Of a stretch of DNA of 64,000 nucleotides, positions 1 through 8,262 are shown piece after piece. The stretch comes from a bacterium. Its GTDB lineage: Bacteria > Vulcanimicrobiota > Xenobia > Xenobiales > Xenobiaceae. Under the pieces are notes generated by a model. It ran no database searches, was not told the DNA's origin, and was given only the letters and a program-made list of their open reading frames with translations. The stretch's first letter is position 1. Every line of letters starts with the position of its first letter. The translations under genes were made by a program, and so were the position numbers. The stretch lies in contig JAUNIO010000009.1 in assembly GCA_030535355.1 (NCBI GenBank), positions 1 to 64,000 of the forward strand. Reading direction: 5' to 3'.

Positions 1-205
1 CAGGAGCGCTCTCGATCAGCGTCGCCGCCAGAGGATCGGCAGCAGGCGCAGAATCGGCAGCAGGAACGCCTTCGCTCAGCGTAGCCGCCAGAGGATCGGC
101 AACAGGCGAGCTTTCCGCCAGGGTAGCCGCCAGAGGATCGGCAGCAGGCGCAGAATCGGCTGCAGAAGGGCGCACAGCCAGGGTAGCCGCCAGAGGATCA
201 GAGCT
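1..205 (-). repeat. In-frame tandem repeats encoding ADPLAATL in the MutL linker
   Basis: Four copies of a near-identical segment (core gccgccagaggatcggca on the plus strand) occur near 22-45, 79-103, 120-146 and 180-203. Each encodes ADPLAATL in the mutL frame, with variable Ala/Pro/Ser spacers between. Unit spacing is 40-60 bp and always a multiple of three. The array may continue past position 1. Confidence 0.85.
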
Positions 206-2026
206 AGGAACATTACCCGCTAATCCCGCTGCTGATGATGAAGGATTTACTGGACTCTTGCCTGGAGTATACCCTATTACGGTATCAGCTAAAGGATCGG
301 TAACATATTCTCGGGACGGCTTTTCGCTGACCATAATTACAGGAGAAGATTTCTCCTTGGCCATTACTGGAGTTTCTTTAGGCTGCTCAATCACCGCAAA
401 GCCCATGGTATCTGCGCCAGAAAATGACGTTTTGCCTTTCGAATCAGCAGATGTTAGTCCCTGAGCTTCAGCACAGCCTAAAGTATCCACTCCATTAAAG
501 CCCGGAACACCAGAAGAGCTGGAAGAAGCAGATGTGCCTACTCCGATGGTATCAGCTCCGTCAAACACGGGCTTAGGTTCGCTGGGAGGAGCGGTCATAG
601 ACTTAATCGCTTTGGCACCGTCTTTATCCAGCAGCTCATAGCCAGCCAATTCGCGCATAGCCAAATGAGGCATGCTGACGGCTATAGTTCCTTCCAGATC
701 GGAGTTTGTCCCTTCTGCAGAACGCTGGGCATTTTCGCGTTCTTTCGCCAGAGCTTTTTCACTGGCAGAGATGGGGAATAAATTGGCATTAACCGCATCG
801 ATACGGTTAATAATCCCCATCAGGCCGTGGTTTTTCCCTTCTACATCAGTGCGCAGCCGCGTCGGGCGCGGCATATTGACACCTGCAGCCCCGGGCGGGC
901 GGCTAGCTGGTAAATTATCTATAGCGGTTTTCGCGCCGTCCACCACTGCGGTTGGCAGTCCCCGCAAAGGTACAGTTGCCCCTCTGGCAGAGGCATCGCT
1001 TTTAGAATAGCTCAGATGGCGCTCCTGCACCGTATCCGCCTGATACTGTTCTAAAGCCTGTGCTACAGCTCCATATACCAAGCTAAATACGGGCCGTGTA
1101 TCTACAAAACGAACTTCCAGCTTGTTGGGGTGCACATTGACATCAAAACTGTCGGGAGGCAAAAACAGACGGATAGCCCCGACAGGAAAACGCCCCCGCG
1201 GCAGCAGAGGAGAAAAGCCCTCTTGCAGTGCCTGGGAAAGATTGCTGGATCTTATTACCCGGCCATTGAGAAGAATCAGCTGATTGTTGCGGTTATTGCG
1301 GGTATAGAACGGCAGCGCTATGTAACCGTCGATCACCATATCACCGCTGGCCCGCGCTATAGGAATCAGTGTATTATCGGGAATTTTCCAAAGCTTTACT
1401 AAGCGCTGCGGCATAGCCATGCCAATGGGGAAAGAAAAGACTTCTTTATCGTTGGAGATAAGCCGAAAATGTACCTCCGGGTGGGCCACTGCCATGCGTC
1501 CCAGCATATCGATAATGTTAGTAGCTTCGGCTACTGGACTGCGCAAAAATTTAAGCCTAGCCGGAGTATTGTAAAACAAGTCGCCTACTTCTATGCGCGT
1601 TCCCGGCGGGCAGGCGCAGGGTTTTATCAGCGGCACACCAGCTCCCTCGACGTAAAGTTCCGCTCCGCCTTCCTGATCGGGCAAACAGCTTTTAATGCGC
1701 ATTCTGGAAACAGCGGCAATACTAGGCAAAGCCTCACCGCGAAAGCCCAAAGTCGTTAAAGAAGCTAAATCGTTCCAGTCGCTGATTTTCGAAGTAGCAA
1801 AACGCTGAATCGCCAGGGCCATATCGTCAGCAGACATACCGCAGCCATTATCGCTGACCCGCAGGGCCTTTATTCCACCGGCCTTGATCTCCACGACAAT
1901 ACGAGTCGCGCCTGCATCGAGACTATTTTCTACCAATTCTTTAATAATCGAAGCGGGGCGCTCAACCACCTCTCCTGCAGCTATGCGCTCAGCTACAGTT
2001 TTTTCTAGAAGTTTGACTTTGGCCAC
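1..2026 (-). CDS. mutL: DNA mismatch repair protein MutL (C-terminus beyond window)
   Basis: Mismatch repair coordinator, a GHL-family ATPase acting with MutS. The reading frame starts at GTG 2026-2024 and runs off the left edge, so about 675 residues are visible. The N-terminal ATPase motifs are clear: AAGEVVERP (16-24), ELVENSLDAGA (30-40, ATP-site Glu33), DNGCGM (59-64) and TLGFRGEAL near 95. The transducer domain is recognised from FDVNVHPNKLEVRF near residue 300. The rest of the visible part, roughly residues 330-675, is a long low-complexity linker. It ends in at least four copies of ADPLAATL separated by Ala/Pro/Ser-rich spacers (positions 1-205). The dimerisation/endonuclease domain must lie outside the window. 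Start choice: an in-frame TGA lies just upstream and the stop TAG of the deacetylase overlaps this GTG by one base, implying translational coupling. Confidence 0.95.
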   Translation of the reverse strand, partial: MAKVKLLEKTVAERIAAGEVVERPASIIKELVENSLDAGATRIVVEIKAGGIKALRVSDNGCGMSADDMALAIQRFATSKISDWNDLASLTTLGFRGEALPSIAAVSRMRIKSCLPDQEGGAELYVEGAGVPLIKPCACPPGTRIEVGDLFYNTPARLKFLRSPVAEATNIIDMLGRMAVAHPEVHFRLISNDKEVFSFPIGMAMPQRLVKLWKIPDNTLIPIARASGDMVIDGYIALPFYTRNNRNNQLILLNGRVIRSSNLSQALQEGFSPLLPRGRFPVGAIRLFLPPDSFDVNVHPNKLEVRFVDTRPVFSLVYGAVAQALEQYQADTVQERHLSYSKSDASARGATVPLRGLPTAVVDGAKTAIDNLPASRPPGAAGVNMPRPTRLRTDVEGKNHGLMGIINRIDAVNANLFPISASEKALAKERENAQRSAEGTNSDLEGTIAVSMPHLAMRELAGYELLDKDGAKAIKSMTAPPSEPKPVFDGADTIGVGTSASSSSSGVPGFNGVDTLGCAEAQGLTSADSKGKTSFSGADTMGFAVIEQPKETPVMAKEKSSPVIMVSEKPSREYVTDPLADTVIGYTPGKSPVNPSSSAAGLAGNVPSSDPLAATLAVRPSAADSAPAADPLAATLAESSPVADPLAATLSEGVPAADSAPAADPLAATLIESAP

Positions 2027-2829
2027 TACACATCACTCTCCCGGATTAGCTCATCTACGCGCACAAACTTATAACCTTGGCTGCTCAAGTATCGTATAAT
2101 AAAACGCACAGCTACAACAGTTTGGCTTCTGTCACCGCCGCCGTCGTGGAGCAGCACAATATCGCCGGGCTGAAGATCGCTTATCACCCGTCTGGCAATA
2201 ACCTTAGCCCCGGGTTTGAGCCAATCCCGCGGACAGTTCGACCAAAGCACTGTCGATAATCCCGCCTGACGGGCCTGAAGCAGCGTCCAAGGATAGCGCA
2301 TGCCGTAAGGAGGCCTAAACCACTGCGGACGATATCCCAGCACTTTATCCAGCGCCTGAGCGCCAGCATTAATTTCACGGCGCGAAGCCGCCGGCAGACA
2401 TCCCAAAAGATTGCGATGCGAATAGCTGTGCGTAGCGACGAGGTGGCCTTCATCGTGGGCACGGCGCACCAGGTCTGGATGCTGCAGAACATTTTTTCCC
2501 ACACAAAAAAAAGTAGCCTTAACCCCTTCTTCAGCTAAAACGTCAAGTAAGGGAGCGGTATATTCCGAAGGACCATCGTCAAACGTCAAAGCTATCTGTC
2601 TGCTCTGGCGCGAGCCATGCGATAGAACAGGACCATACGTCTGGCTTTGCACGTTTACACAGGGTTCCAGGGCCACCCCCAGCGCCACGGCAGCGGCAAA
2701 AGCTCCCCAAGCCCGTTTGCTGCGCTTTTTTGGATCTAACGCCCAAGCGGTTAAGGCCAGAGTGCCTACGCCAACTATATAAGAAACTTCATAATTCTCG
2801 TTTACCCAATCGCATAAGCTATTAAACAT
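2026..2829 (-). CDS. Membrane-anchored polysaccharide deacetylase (NodB domain)
   Basis: Predicted metal-dependent carbohydrate de-N-acetylase acting on an extracytoplasmic glycan, possibly peptidoglycan. The 267-residue protein has two hydrophobic segments near residues 17-31 and 42-56, then a NodB homology domain. The metal and catalytic motifs are present: TFDDGP (82-87), THSYSH (133-138) and RPPYG (172-176), followed by DIVLLHDGG near the end. This fits the carbohydrate esterase 4 family. The substrate cannot be read from sequence. It is the first gene of a two-gene unit: its TAG stop shares a base with the GTG start of mutL. No strong Shine-Dalgarno site is visible before ATG 2829. Confidence 0.88.
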   Translation of the reverse strand: MFNSLCDWVNENYEVSYIVGVGTLALTAWALDPKKRSKRAWGAFAAAVALGVALEPCVNVQSQTYGPVLSHGSRQSRQIALTFDDGPSEYTAPLLDVLAEEGVKATFFCVGKNVLQHPDLVRRAHDEGHLVATHSYSHRNLLGCLPAASRREINAGAQALDKVLGYRPQWFRPPYGMRYPWTLLQARQAGLSTVLWSNCPRDWLKPGAKVIARRVISDLQPGDIVLLHDGGGDRSQTVVAVRFIIRYLSSQGYKFVRVDELIRESDV

Positions 2830-3060
2830 GGCACCCTATCCCATATAACCCCATATAACGCATACATAATATATAAATATAAATAATATTTGACTTTCCC
2901 CAACTGCTTAGCAACTCCTGGCAAGCTAAGCAGGTTAGCCAGGCAACCTGCAGAATCTCATGCTTATTGCGGTTGGGCAGCAATTTACTGCCGGCTGGCC
3001 GCCAAAACATCTGCCACGTCATTGGCCCTAGCTCAATGATTTTGACTACAGGAGGAAGGC

Positions 3061-4452
3061 ATGAACGCGACCGAAAAAATCGAACAGTACCTCAAGGACA
3101 ACTCCGCCCGTTTTGAAGAAGAGCTCAAAGAGCTGCTCCGCATTCCCAGCGTCAGCACCGATGTAGCCCATCAGCCCGATATGCTCCGCTGCGCGGAAAA
3201 ATTAGTGCAGTTTTTTCGCGAAATCGGCATGAAAGAGGCCAAAGTGGTGGAGACGGGAGGCCATCCTGCGGTTTTTGCCCAGTCCGAGCAAAAGACCGGC
3301 CGCCCCACTGTCTTAGTGTACGGTCATTACGACGTTCAGCCTGAAGATCCCTTAGACGAATGGGAGACCCCCCCCTTCGAGCCAGATATCCGCGACGGCA
3401 AAATTTTCGCCCGCGGCACTTCCGATGACAAGGGACAGTTTTTTGTCCATCTCAAAGCCGCCGAGGCCTATCACAAATTAGGCATCGACTTCCCTGTCAA
3501 TTATAAGTTTATTATCGAGGGTGAAGAAGAGATCGGCAGCCCCAGCTTAGCTCCCTGGATCAGCAATAACGCCGAGCTGCTCAAATGCGATGTACTAGTC
3601 GTTTCAGATACCTGCTTATATGCCCCCGGCATCCCCGCCGTACTCTACGGCCTGCGCGGTCTGTCCTATATCGAAGTAGAATTTAAAGGCGGCGACACCG
3701 ATATGCACTCCGGCATGTTTGGCGGCGCTGTGCCCAACCCCGCCAACGAACTGTGCAAAGTCATCGCCCAGCTGAAAGATGACAAAGGCCGCATTACCGT
3801 GCCCGGTTTCTACGATAAAGTTCGCCCGCTCACCCAGGGCGAGCGCGACGCCTGGGCCAAGCTGCCCTTCGATGAAGAGGAATTCCGCAAATCCGTGGGT
3901 GTGCCCCAGCTTTGCGGCGAAGAAGGCTACACCACGACCGAACGGCGCTGGGCCCGGCCTACTTTGGACGTTAACGGCTTCTGCAGCGGCTTCATCGGCG
4001 AAGGAGCCAAAACCGTCTTGCCTGCCAAAGCGATGGCCAAAATTTCCTGCCGTCTCGTACCTGATCAGGATCACGAAGAAATCTCCAAAATGCTGGAAGC
4101 CGAGATTCGCCGCCTAGCCCCTCCTACAGTGGAAGTGAAAGTATCCTTCCATCACGGCGGCCCTGCCTGGATGAACAATCCTGACCATCCCGTCAACGAA
4201 GCTGCCCGCAAAGCCTACCGCAAAGCCTGGCACGCGGAACCGGTTCTAATGCGCGAAGGCGGCTCTATTGCCATTGTCAGCGATTTCTGCAATACTCTGA
4301 ATATCCCCGCCATTCTTATGGGCGTAGGCTTGGACAGTGACAACATTCACGCTCCCAACGAGCACCTCACCCTTTCCGATTTCCACGCGGGCATCGCGGC
4401 CTCGGCCTTCTTAATGGAAGAGCTCGCCGAATTGGGCAGCTGGGAGCGTTAA
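3061..4452 (+). CDS. M20 family dipeptidase / metallopeptidase
   Basis: Zinc-dependent exopeptidase of the M20 family (ArgE/DapE/carnosinase-like), 463 residues, which hydrolyses dipeptides or N-acyl amino acids in the cytoplasm. Metal-site motifs are GHYDVQP (88-94, His89), GTSDDKG (119-125), the general-base segment EGEEEIGS (153-160) and a C-terminal NIHAPNEH near 428-435. An insert typical of the lid/dimerisation domain lies between. The start is secure: AGGAGG sits seven bases upstream of ATG 3061. The gene stands alone and is closed by a clear hairpin terminator at 4487. No substrate is implied by its neighbours. Confidence 0.9.
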   Translation: MNATEKIEQYLKDNSARFEEELKELLRIPSVSTDVAHQPDMLRCAEKLVQFFREIGMKEAKVVETGGHPAVFAQSEQKTGRPTVLVYGHYDVQPEDPLDEWETPPFEPDIRDGKIFARGTSDDKGQFFVHLKAAEAYHKLGIDFPVNYKFIIEGEEEIGSPSLAPWISNNAELLKCDVLVVSDTCLYAPGIPAVLYGLRGLSYIEVEFKGGDTDMHSGMFGGAVPNPANELCKVIAQLKDDKGRITVPGFYDKVRPLTQGERDAWAKLPFDEEEFRKSVGVPQLCGEEGYTTTERRWARPTLDVNGFCSGFIGEGAKTVLPAKAMAKISCRLVPDQDHEEISKMLEAEIRRLAPPTVEVKVSFHHGGPAWMNNPDHPVNEAARKAYRKAWHAEPVLMREGGSIAIVSDFCNTLNIPAILMGVGLDSDNIHAPNEHLTLSDFHAGIAASAFLMEELAELGSWER

Positions 4453-4486
4453 GCCTGCAGAAAAAACTAACGCCTTCTCTATAATA

Positions 4487-4534
4487 AATATTAGCCCTCA
4501 GACAGCATAAGTGAAATCTGAGGGCTAATATTTT
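4487..4534 (+). terminator. Intrinsic terminator after the M20 peptidase
   Basis: A perfect 16-bp stem (AATATTAGCCCTCAGA at 4487-4502 with its complement at 4517-4532) and a 14-nt loop, followed by a short T run. It lies 35 bases after the peptidase stop codon. Confidence 0.85.
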
Positions 4535-4587
4535 GCGCTTTCTGCTGAAAGCAATTAGAATTCTTTAAAGCGCATCGTAAGATAAAA

Positions 4588-4618
4588 GATAAGCGTCAAA
4601 CGTAGTTTTGGCACTTAC
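4588..4618. repeat. Palindromic 30-bp repeat (copy 1 of 2)
   Basis: The segment aagcgtcaaacgtagtttt followed by ggcacttac is an imperfect palindrome. It matches 29792-29821 at all but a few bases. Here it directly abuts the left end of the family B element at 4618. Confidence 0.6.
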
Positions 4619-4819
4619 AATTTAATAATGAATATACAGATAACGCAAATCACCGCTTCCTTTGGGCTTCAGACACCTAGCTTTTTTGCGTCAGCTTCTG
4701 CCCGCTGCGCTGCTTCGCTACGCTCAGAGGCTACGCTTAGCAGAACTGCCGCCATGCCAGGGCTACGGAAGAAGGGGCAAACGATAACTTGTTCGCAAAA
4801 CACTAAATAAATGACATTG
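4618..4819 (+). mobile_element. Family B MITE-like element, copy B1 (left end degenerate)
   Basis: About 200 bp, highly similar over most of its length to the element at 15437-15663, including the core tttttgcgtcagcttctgcc and the right end ...aaataaatgacattg. The left inverted repeat is decayed (CAATTTAATAATG). It is followed directly by a family A remnant (4820-4850), so B1 sits at the same A-internal position as the copy at 15437. A 60-codon open frame inside it has no supporting signals and is not called. Confidence 0.7.
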
Positions 4820-4850
4820 CTAAAAGATGGGAAGGGAAAAGTTGCCGCAG
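4820..4850 (-). mobile_element. Family A remnant flanking B1
   Basis: The stretch ctaaaagatgggaaggg and the bases after it match the reverse-orientation family A interior ctaaaggatgggaggggg seen at 37036. It is the decayed other half of an A copy that B1 apparently split. Confidence 0.45.
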
Positions 4851-4980
4851 CGTTTTGCAAGTGCCCACGATTTTTCGTTTACATTAAAAATAAAAGGAGA
4901 GTTAGATAACATCCACTCTCCCTTTGGCTAAGCTTTTGCGCTGCAGAGCCAAAATAAACCAAACAATTAATATATGCTAA

Positions 4981-5286
4981 CTACTTTTTCGCATTTACAG
5001 CTTCTTTAAGAGCTTTGCCAGGTTTAAATACGGGCACATCCCTAGCTTCAATAGGAATAGGCGTATTATCGCCAGGTTTACGGCCCATGCGAGCTTTGCG
5101 AGTTACCACATGGAAGTTGCCAAAAGGTATCAAACGAACCCCTTTACCCTCTGCCAAGTATCCCTGAATTGTATCGATAACAGCAGTCAAAATTTCAGCG
5201 CTACGCTTTTTGTTCTCACCCAGAGCTTCAGATAGGTCTTTAACGATCTCCGCTTTACCTACCATAGGTCTTTCGTTGTCGGCCAT
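4981..5286 (-). CDS. hup: HU-family DNA-binding protein
   Basis: Small nucleoid protein of about 101 residues that bends and compacts DNA as a dimer. The HU/IHF fold is recognisable throughout: an N-terminal helical part (VGKAEIVKDLSEALG), the FGNF turn, the RKARMGRKPGDNTPIPIEA DNA-binding arm and the C-terminal FKPGKALKEAVN helix. ATG 5286 is preferred because GGAGG (5297-5301) lies 10 bases upstream. An in-frame TTG three codons earlier is only one base from that site. The gene is monocistronic, with a 438-bp gap upstream. HU rather than IHF is the simpler call because no partner subunit is nearby. Confidence 0.93.
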   Translation of the reverse strand: MADNERPMVGKAEIVKDLSEALGENKKRSAEILTAVIDTIQGYLAEGKGVRLIPFGNFHVVTRKARMGRKPGDNTPIPIEARDVPVFKPGKALKEAVNAKK

Positions 5287-5295
5287 GCTAGACAA

Positions 5296-5724
5296 TCCTC
5301 CAGCTTGTAATAGTCATAGATATTTCTATGAGATAAAAATTCTCCAGCACATTGTTCACGGTAATACTCTTTGCACAAAGCCCCGCCTACAATACACTGA
5401 ACTCGAAGTCGTTGGGAAGTTCTATATTAGAATTACAGTTCCTGGCATTAAACCACCAGAACACCCCAATTTTAGGGATTTTTTTTGCTTACCAGAGAGA
5501 CCGGGGATATGGACGGATCTGTGCTCACATTCACAGACCCGCCAGTTTCCTCCCAAACCAGAAACTTATATAAAATAATTTCTCCAGAAAAAGTTTAACT
5601 CCTATTAACATTAAAGAACATTTTTGCTCCTTTTTGCCTGCAATCTCGCCAAAATGCACTTATCTGCACCGCCATTTGCTACAGCCAGGCTTACGGGCCA
5701 CATCGTCATATAAAATTACCGCAG
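5296..5724. other. Intergenic region between hup and rsmI
   Basis: No gene is supported here; the short open frames lack start signals and resemble nothing. The only structure seen is a hairpin at 5511-5543 (GGACGGATCTGTG pairing with a near-complement after an 8-base loop) downstream of rsmI. It has no U tract on the minus strand, so it is at best a weak terminator. The hup promoter presumably lies near 5310-5400, but no convincing -35/-10 pair was found. Confidence 0.5.
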
Positions 5725-6615
5725 CTACTGAAAAAAGCTTAAGGCTAAACGCTTTGCGCTATTGCGCGGCAGATTGCGGAAACGACTTAAAATTTCAGCG
5801 CTGGCTTTAGCGCCCAGACCCAATCCCTCTAAAAATTCCAAATCCGCCTTATATCGTTCAACAGCAGATTCTTCTTCAGCTTCTTTTTGTTCCGCTCCCG
5901 TCACTATCAGAACGCATTCACCCCGCACTTCTGTGCGCTGGACATGCGCTGTTAGCGCCTGCAGATCGGTCAGCCAGCACTGCTCAAACTTCTTGGTCAG
6001 TTCCCTACCTAAAAATACCTGTCTATCCCCCCAAACAGCCAGCATTTCCGTTACAGTTTCTAGCAAACGATGCGGTGCCTCGTAAAAGACCATAGTGCGC
6101 TCTTCGCGCGCCAGCTGTTCCAAATAACGGCGCCGCTCTCCACTTTGCCGGGGCAAAAAGCCTTCAAACGCAAAGCGGCGGCAGGGTAAACCAGCACAAG
6201 ACAAGGCAGCTGCTAAAGCAGACGGTCCCGGGACAGGTACTACTCTAACACCGTTTTGATGACAGCGAGCCGCTAAATCTCTCCCTGGGTCTGACACTGC
6301 CGGCGTTCCGGCACCGGAGATATAAGCGGCCGATTTGCCATTTAAAAGTTCCTGTACTATGCGCTCTCCCGCACTATCTCGCCCCGATTCTCTATAAGAA
6401 ACAAAATGGGACGTAATATTCTGGCTATTAAATAGACGTTTTGCGGCCTGGACCTCTTCACAGGCCACTAAATCTACCTTGGAGAGAATCGTCAGTGCCC
6501 GCGCTGAAAAATCGCCCAAATTACCGATGGGTACCGCCACCATATACAAAGTGCCTGCCGCTGCTTCTTCACCGGTATCCCACCAGCGTTTATGGACAGC
6601 GCTAATATCATTCAT
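5725..6615 (-). CDS. rsmI: 16S rRNA 2'-O-ribose C1402 methyltransferase RsmI
   Basis: Tetrapyrrole-methylase-fold enzyme, 296 residues, that uses SAM to methylate C1402 of 16S rRNA. Diagnostic segments are LYMVAVPIGNLGDFSARA near the N-terminus, the ACEE motif (normally ACEDTR, here diverged), the SAM-site segment SGAGTPAVSDPG (normally SDAGTPGISDPG) and VPVPGPSA, then FYEAPHRL and GRELTKKFE. It starts eight bases inside the end of the upstream glycosyltransferase, so the two are probably co-transcribed and coupled. The altered ACEE and SGAGTP residues are worth noting but overall family membership is clear. Confidence 0.92.
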   Translation of the reverse strand: MNDISAVHKRWWDTGEEAAAGTLYMVAVPIGNLGDFSARALTILSKVDLVACEEVQAAKRLFNSQNITSHFVSYRESGRDSAGERIVQELLNGKSAAYISGAGTPAVSDPGRDLAARCHQNGVRVVPVPGPSALAAALSCAGLPCRRFAFEGFLPRQSGERRRYLEQLAREERTMVFYEAPHRLLETVTEMLAVWGDRQVFLGRELTKKFEQCWLTDLQALTAHVQRTEVRGECVLIVTGAEQKEAEEESAVERYKADLEFLEGLGLGAKASAEILSRFRNLPRNSAKRLALSFFQ

Positions 6616-7912
6616 TGAGAAGCAAACCTCTCTGGAATGCCAAAAAATTGATCTTTAAAAACAATTCAGCAGCTACTTTATCCCAGGTATAAGCTTCGGC
6701 ATTAATCTTCCCGTTATAGCGTATAGCCGAGGCCATCTCGCGCTGAACCTGCAGCGCCTCGACATAAACGGCAATCTCTCGAGGATCGGAAGTTTCTATA
6801 GAAATGCAATTGATCAGATTAGAAGCATAATCCTCGCCTGTCGAACCCACAAACACGACTCCGCCGCAGGCCATAACTTCTAAGCCGACAAGCCCAAATG
6901 GCTCATGGCCGGAATTGGCCAGCACACAGTCGGCCCCGGCATAAAGTACGCGGATAAAATCTTCGGGGACATGAAAGCAAAGTTCATAAATATCAGAATC
7001 GCAGCGCGACAAAGCTTCAAGAATGCCCCGATTGCTCATGTCGTCGGGCTTGGGTATTTCCTGCCACTTAAGTCCAAGCTGTCTGGCCCGCTGCTGTACA
7101 GCTTCGCGATGTTCTTCTTTGCCGCCGCGCACTATAAAACGCGGCCGATAGCCGCGCCGTTTGAGTTCGCCGACAGCTTCAACGGCCATAATCCAGCGTT
7201 TATCCACTGAATACCGGCCCACCTTGGTGAGCAGCAGACCAGGATAGTGGACGCGCAGAGCATCGATCTCCTGCTGAGGTACCGGCAGCAAAGTGCGCTT
7301 GGGGATGCCGTTGCGAATAACTATAGGATTTAATTCGTGCTGCCACATGAGATGTTTCATGTACCGGCTTACCGCTGTAATTACAGCAAATTCCTGCAGC
7401 TGTTTCCAGTTTATTTCGCTAAAACCGTAGCTGTTATTGGCATTCCAAAGAATAAGAGCTGTGCGCTGCAGTCCTTTTTCCCGCAATAATTTGCCTAAGT
7501 TTATAGTAGTCTGCACCGTTTGCCAGTCTTCAGTAAGGAAAACGGTAAAAATGCCTTTTTCTCTGCCGGGTTCTACTATTTCCTTAATTACATATTGAGG
7601 CCAAGCAGTTTCCAATTCGCGTATTTTCTCGCGCTCACCGTCATAGACGCCCTTGGGATAATTCACGCTCAGCCACTGGCACCAGCGGTGCAAAGTTAAA
7701 CAGTTAGAAGTTTCGATAGAAGGCAGTGCAGGGTCACCAATAAAAAACAAATGGGTGGGATACCCCATATCAGCCAGACAGCGAGACAGTTCAGTCACTC
7801 GCACCCCTAGCCCTCCGGCCAGAGAATACAAATCTGGGCCTTCCATGGCCAGGATAACGAACTGCACTCGGTTCCCGAGGCAATTTATACTCATGCCCTT
7901 ATTATTACACAT
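6608..7912 (-). CDS. Glycosyltransferase, GT-B fold (GT4/glycogen-synthase-like)
   Basis: A 434-residue nucleotide-sugar glycosyltransferase of GT-B architecture. The N-terminal domain has a synthase-like LAGGLGVRVTELSRCLADMG segment. The C-terminal domain has KVGRYSVDKRW, a P-loop-like acceptor region and the donor-site signature EPFGLVGLEVMACGG. Donor and acceptor are unknown. It overlaps rsmI by eight bases, an odd pairing functionally. An alternative start at ATG 7894 (after a short AAGGGC) would remove six residues. A family A element lies immediately upstream (8009-8252), between it and the sugar-nucleotide operon. Confidence 0.82.
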   Translation of the reverse strand: MCNNKGMSINCLGNRVQFVILAMEGPDLYSLAGGLGVRVTELSRCLADMGYPTHLFFIGDPALPSIETSNCLTLHRWCQWLSVNYPKGVYDGEREKIRELETAWPQYVIKEIVEPGREKGIFTVFLTEDWQTVQTTINLGKLLREKGLQRTALILWNANNSYGFSEINWKQLQEFAVITAVSRYMKHLMWQHELNPIVIRNGIPKRTLLPVPQQEIDALRVHYPGLLLTKVGRYSVDKRWIMAVEAVGELKRRGYRPRFIVRGGKEEHREAVQQRARQLGLKWQEIPKPDDMSNRGILEALSRCDSDIYELCFHVPEDFIRVLYAGADCVLANSGHEPFGLVGLEVMACGGVVFVGSTGEDYASNLINCISIETSDPREIAVYVEALQVQREMASAIRYNGKINAEAYTWDKVAAELFLKINFLAFQRGLLLNE

Positions 7913-7998
7913 AAACCTATGAATTTAATTAAGTTTTTGTTATGGCTATGTTAACAACTTCATAAAGATAAACTTAATTATCCGCCATATCGCGATAA

Positions 7999-8008
7999 AC
8001 CTAAACGG
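7999..8008. repeat. 10-bp target-site duplication, left of A1
   Basis: ACCTAAACGG here is repeated exactly at 8253-8262 on the other side of the A1 element. Confidence 0.85.
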
Positions 8009-8252
8009 CAATGTCATTAAGTTAAGATTCAATGTCGTTAACTTAAGGCTCAACGACATTGGAAATGTTAACTCATATACAATTATCGCCACGTTCATGC
8101 CTGCGTATAAGCTCGAGCATAACATAAGCTAACCCTCGATTCCCCAACAGTCTTGGGCACCCCCTCTGTCGCATTCGCGACTTCTCCCCCTCCCATCCTT
8201 TAGGGAGTCAGATAGTTTCGCAAGTTAGCTGATCGCTAACTAAATGATATTA
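8009..8252 (+). mobile_element. Family A MITE-like element, copy A1 (intact, with TSD)
   Basis: A 244-bp non-coding element, used here as the reference orientation. The ends are CAATGTCATTAAGTTA (left) and the complement of TAATATCATTTAGTTA (right). Exact 10-bp direct repeats flank it. Internal features in order: a left hairpin (AATGTCGTT/AACGACATT), the hairpin GTCGC-ATTC-GCGAC, a C-rich stretch containing CCATCCTTTAG, and a right hairpin GTTAGC-TGATC-GCTAAC. The insertion lies at the last codon of the FkbH-like gene, and the duplicated bases include its stop codon. Confidence 0.88.
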
Positions 8253-8262
8253 ACCTAAACGG
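8253..8262. repeat. 10-bp target-site duplication, right of A1
   Basis: An exact copy of 7999-8008. It contains the stop codon (TAG on the minus strand) of the FkbH-like gene. Confidence 0.85.

Noticed and set aside
3616-4074. A 152-codon open frame on the minus strand inside the M20 peptidase gene
   Set aside because: It is a shadow of the real gene, Gly/Ala/Phe-rich with no ribosome site, opposite a well-supported enzyme.
4628-4810. A 60-codon open frame inside element B1
   Set aside because: The same frame is not kept open in B2 in a comparable form, there is no ribosome site, and the sequence is better explained as a non-coding element.
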